In this document: positions 4,971 through 6,302 of the stretch, in pieces
Numbering within the stretch: the first letter of the stretch is position 1
Layout of the letters: every line of letters begins with the position of its first letter
Assembly (NCBI GenBank): GCA_020063545.1
Contig: JAGUUF010000211.1
Location: 1 to 6,302, forward strand
Direction of reading: 5' to 3'
DNA length: 6,302 nucleotides
Origin: Cytophagales bacterium
GTDB lineage: Bacteria; Bacteroidota; Bacteroidia; Cytophagales; Cyclobacteriaceae
The notes under the pieces: model-generated
Databases searched by the model: none
What the model was told of the DNA's origin: nothing
What the model saw: the letters and a program-made list of their open reading frames with translations, nothing else
Program-made: the position numbers and the translations under genes

Positions 4971-6302
4971 TCACTGGGAGAATATGTTTCCGAAGTTTAA
5001 CCCGAAGCTGAGTGTTCGGGCAAGTTCCTTTTGGTTAAGTTCGCTAAAGTATTGCTCATTACCGGGCGCGGAATCAAAATTACGGTAGCCCAGATCACCG
5101 GAAAGGAAAATATCCAGCGTAAACCCTCCGGCATTGTTTCGCTGCATTACGCGGTAACCCAAAACAATTCCGTACTGAATACGCTGCTCGGAGGAACTGA
5201 AGGTAACCACCGTGCCCGATACCTCCTGGTTGATAAAGTGGCCAACGTTTGTAAAGCGGATTTCATGACCGAAATACCACATGCCTGCCTTAATGGGGTT
5301 GTAGAACTTCTGGCGAATGGCCATGGAGTATCCCCGCTCAAATAGTTTGTTAGGCGCAATGTCTTTGTCTGCCGCAAAGAAGGGGTCGCGAATGCCGACA
5401 AATTCAAACTCATGGCCGAGCCGCTCCTGCGAATAAAATTCAATGGCAAGCGGCAGGCGCCCGGCAAACATAAACATGGGGTTGCCGCCAACAATTACAC
5501 CACGAAACTCGTTGGTGCGCTCATCGAAGTAGGTAAAGCGGTTAGCTTTATTGGTAACAGTTTTTCGCTGGCTCAAAGCTACTATTTCAGTGGTAAGCTT
5601 CTTCTGGTCGTAAAAAGGTTTGTAATAGCCTGTAAGGGTTCCGTCAGGTTCATAAATTTCCCAGGTTCCAACCCGCAAGTCATCGTTCAACTCGCCCTTT
5701 GTCTGAAGGGCTCCGTTTGGATAATACCCGCGGTAAACACCTTTCCCGTTTTCATAGTCGCAGTCACCCTCCTTCTTTCCATCTTCATAATAAAATTTCC
5801 AGGGCCCTTCCCGTTTATTGTCGCGGATGATACCGGTAACTTTAAGTTTGCCGCTGGGATAATATTCGCGGTATTCACCTTTTCCATTCGTATAGGTTAC
5901 CTCGCTGATTTTCTTTCCATCTTTTGATGATGAACTCCAGTACCCGTTTTTCTGCCCCCCGATAAATTCGCCCGAAGAACTGATGCTTCCGTCTTCAAAA
6001 TAATATTCCCATGTACCATGAGGCTCCCCATCGGCATAGGTGCCTTGCGAGGCAATCCGTCCTGAAGGAAAATAGGAAATCCAAAGCCCATGCTTTTTAC
6101 CATTTTCATAATCGCCTTCGCTGTTCAGGGTGCCGTCAGTTTCTGAAAAATACCGCCAGTGTCCTACGGGTTTTGTGCCCGATTTTGGGCCCTCACCGGC
6201 AACCTTTCCGGAATGATAATACTCAATACATCTGCCGTAATCATCTGAATATTCAACCTCGCTTTTTAAAGCCCCGTCTTCATAAAACGATTTCCACAGC
6301 CC
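4971..6302 (-). CDS. MORN_2-repeat protein with C-terminal outer-membrane barrel-like domain (cut by right window edge)
   Basis: The frame is open from the right edge (6302) to the TGA at 4973-4971, giving 443 visible residues; the start codon and any signal peptide lie outside. An in-frame TTG at 5690 is not a credible start, because the repeats continue unbroken above it. Residues 1-221 are about ten tandem units of 22-25 residues of MORN_2 (YwqK-like) type, with the pattern G-x-W-x-x-Y-x-x-x/D-G. After a linker rich in charged residues (about 224-265), residues 266-443 alternate polar and hydrophobic/aromatic positions, for example FMFAGRLPLAIEFY (277-290) and IQYGIVLGYRV (375-385). They end in a strand-like LSFGLNFGNIFSQ, as expected for a small beta barrel. 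MORN_2 repeats in this phylum are often labelled as YwqK antitoxin, but no toxin gene is visible. The likely site is the outer membrane, with the repeats on one face. The barrel is inferred from pattern only, and no ligand can be named. Confidence 0.8.
   Translation of the reverse strand, partial: GLWKSFYEDGALKSEVEYSDDYGRCIEYYHSGKVAGEGPKSGTKPVGHWRYFSETDGTLNSEGDYENGKKHGLWISYFPSGRIASQGTYADGEPHGTWEYYFEDGSISSSGEFIGGQKNGYWSSSSKDGKKISEVTYTNGKGEYREYYPSGKLKVTGIIRDNKREGPWKFYYEDGKKEGDCDYENGKGVYRGYYPNGALQTKGELNDDLRVGTWEIYEPDGTLTGYYKPFYDQKKLTTEIVALSQRKTVTNKANRFTYFDERTNEFRGVIVGGNPMFMFAGRLPLAIEFYSQERLGHEFEFVGIRDPFFAADKDIAPNKLFERGYSMAIRQKFYNPIKAGMWYFGHEIRFTNVGHFINQEVSGTVVTFSSSEQRIQYGIVLGYRVMQRNNAGGFTLDIFLSGDLGYRNFDSAPGNEQYFSELNQKELARTLSFGLNFGNIFSQ
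5640..6302 (-). repeat. tandem MORN_2-like repeat array (about ten units, 66-75 bp each)
   Basis: In the visible protein, units begin at residues 1, 23, 47, 72, 96, 120, 142, 166, 188 and 212. The spacings are 22, 24, 25, 24, 24, 22, 24, 22 and 24 residues. Most units start G-x-W or G-x-Y, carry an aromatic pair, a D/S/N-G turn, and then a T/S-G/E strand. At DNA level related strings recur, such as variants of cttcataataaaatttcc at 5784-5801, 5994-6011 and 6279-6296 on the plus strand. The array continues past the right edge. The unit at 120-141 (GYWSSSSKDG) has lost its aromatic pair, and the unit at 23-46 carries an altered second half. Confidence 0.85.

Noticed and set aside
4971..5690. 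A 239-residue protein starting at the TTG at 5690
   Set aside because: The reading frame is open all the way to 6302 and the MORN-like repeats continue unbroken upstream, so this TTG is an internal leucine codon.
5412..5927. 171-residue plus-strand reading frame with hydrophobic segments
   Set aside because: It is antisense to the repeat/barrel gene. The hydrophobicity arises from complements of AAA/GAA-rich repeat codons.
4971..6302. YwqK-type antitoxin of a toxin-antitoxin system
   Set aside because: MORN_2 repeats attract this label, but there is no toxin-like neighbour in the window and the protein carries an additional barrel-like domain.
5640..6302. CRISPR-like array
   Set aside because: The 66-75 bp periodicity is in frame, degenerate at DNA level and explained by protein repeats; there are no identical repeats with unique spacers.

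Overview
The window looks like an ordinary chromosomal stretch from a member of the Bacteroidota, probably a Cytophagales-like bacterium. This is inferred from four things. The GyrB N-terminus and the class III PPK2 read like Bacteroidota/Cytophaga proteins. No gene has a well-placed Shine-Dalgarno sequence. Two gene starts are preceded by perfect TAnnTTTG (-7 type) promoter elements. One gene combines MORN_2-type repeats with an outer-membrane barrel-like domain, a style typical of this phylum. No rRNA, tRNA, CRISPR, insertion sequence or phage gene was seen.

Layout from left to right. Positions 1-1108 (-) hold the first 369 codons of gyrB, cut by the left edge. After a 178-bp spacer comes ppk2 at 1287-2258 (-), a class III-like polyphosphate kinase 2 with a lysine-rich tail. 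A 200-bp divergent intergenic region (2259-2458) separates it from the only plus-strand gene, a small exported NTF2/SnoaL-fold protein (2459-2959). That gene converges, with a single base between stop codons, on a two-gene minus-strand unit: a COG2509-type FAD-dependent oxidoreductase (3329-4930) followed by a CoA_binding_2/YccU-like protein (2961-3332). The two share a 4-bp ATGA overlap. Upstream of them, after a 40-bp gap, is the 3' part of a larger minus-strand gene (4971-6302, open at the right edge). It encodes about ten tandem MORN_2-like repeats followed by a roughly 170-200-residue domain that looks like an outer-membrane beta barrel.

Functionally the genes are a mix of housekeeping (DNA gyrase), polyphosphate-driven nucleotide phosphorylation (PPK2), and poorly characterised proteins. 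The clearest functional link is the overlapping flavoprotein/CoA-binding pair, which is probably translationally coupled. The MORN-repeat barrel protein is the most unusual architecture. I see no convincing evidence of a wholly new defence or mobile system. The points worth a second look are the repeat/barrel fusion, the flavoprotein/CoA-binding pair and the PPK2 tail.
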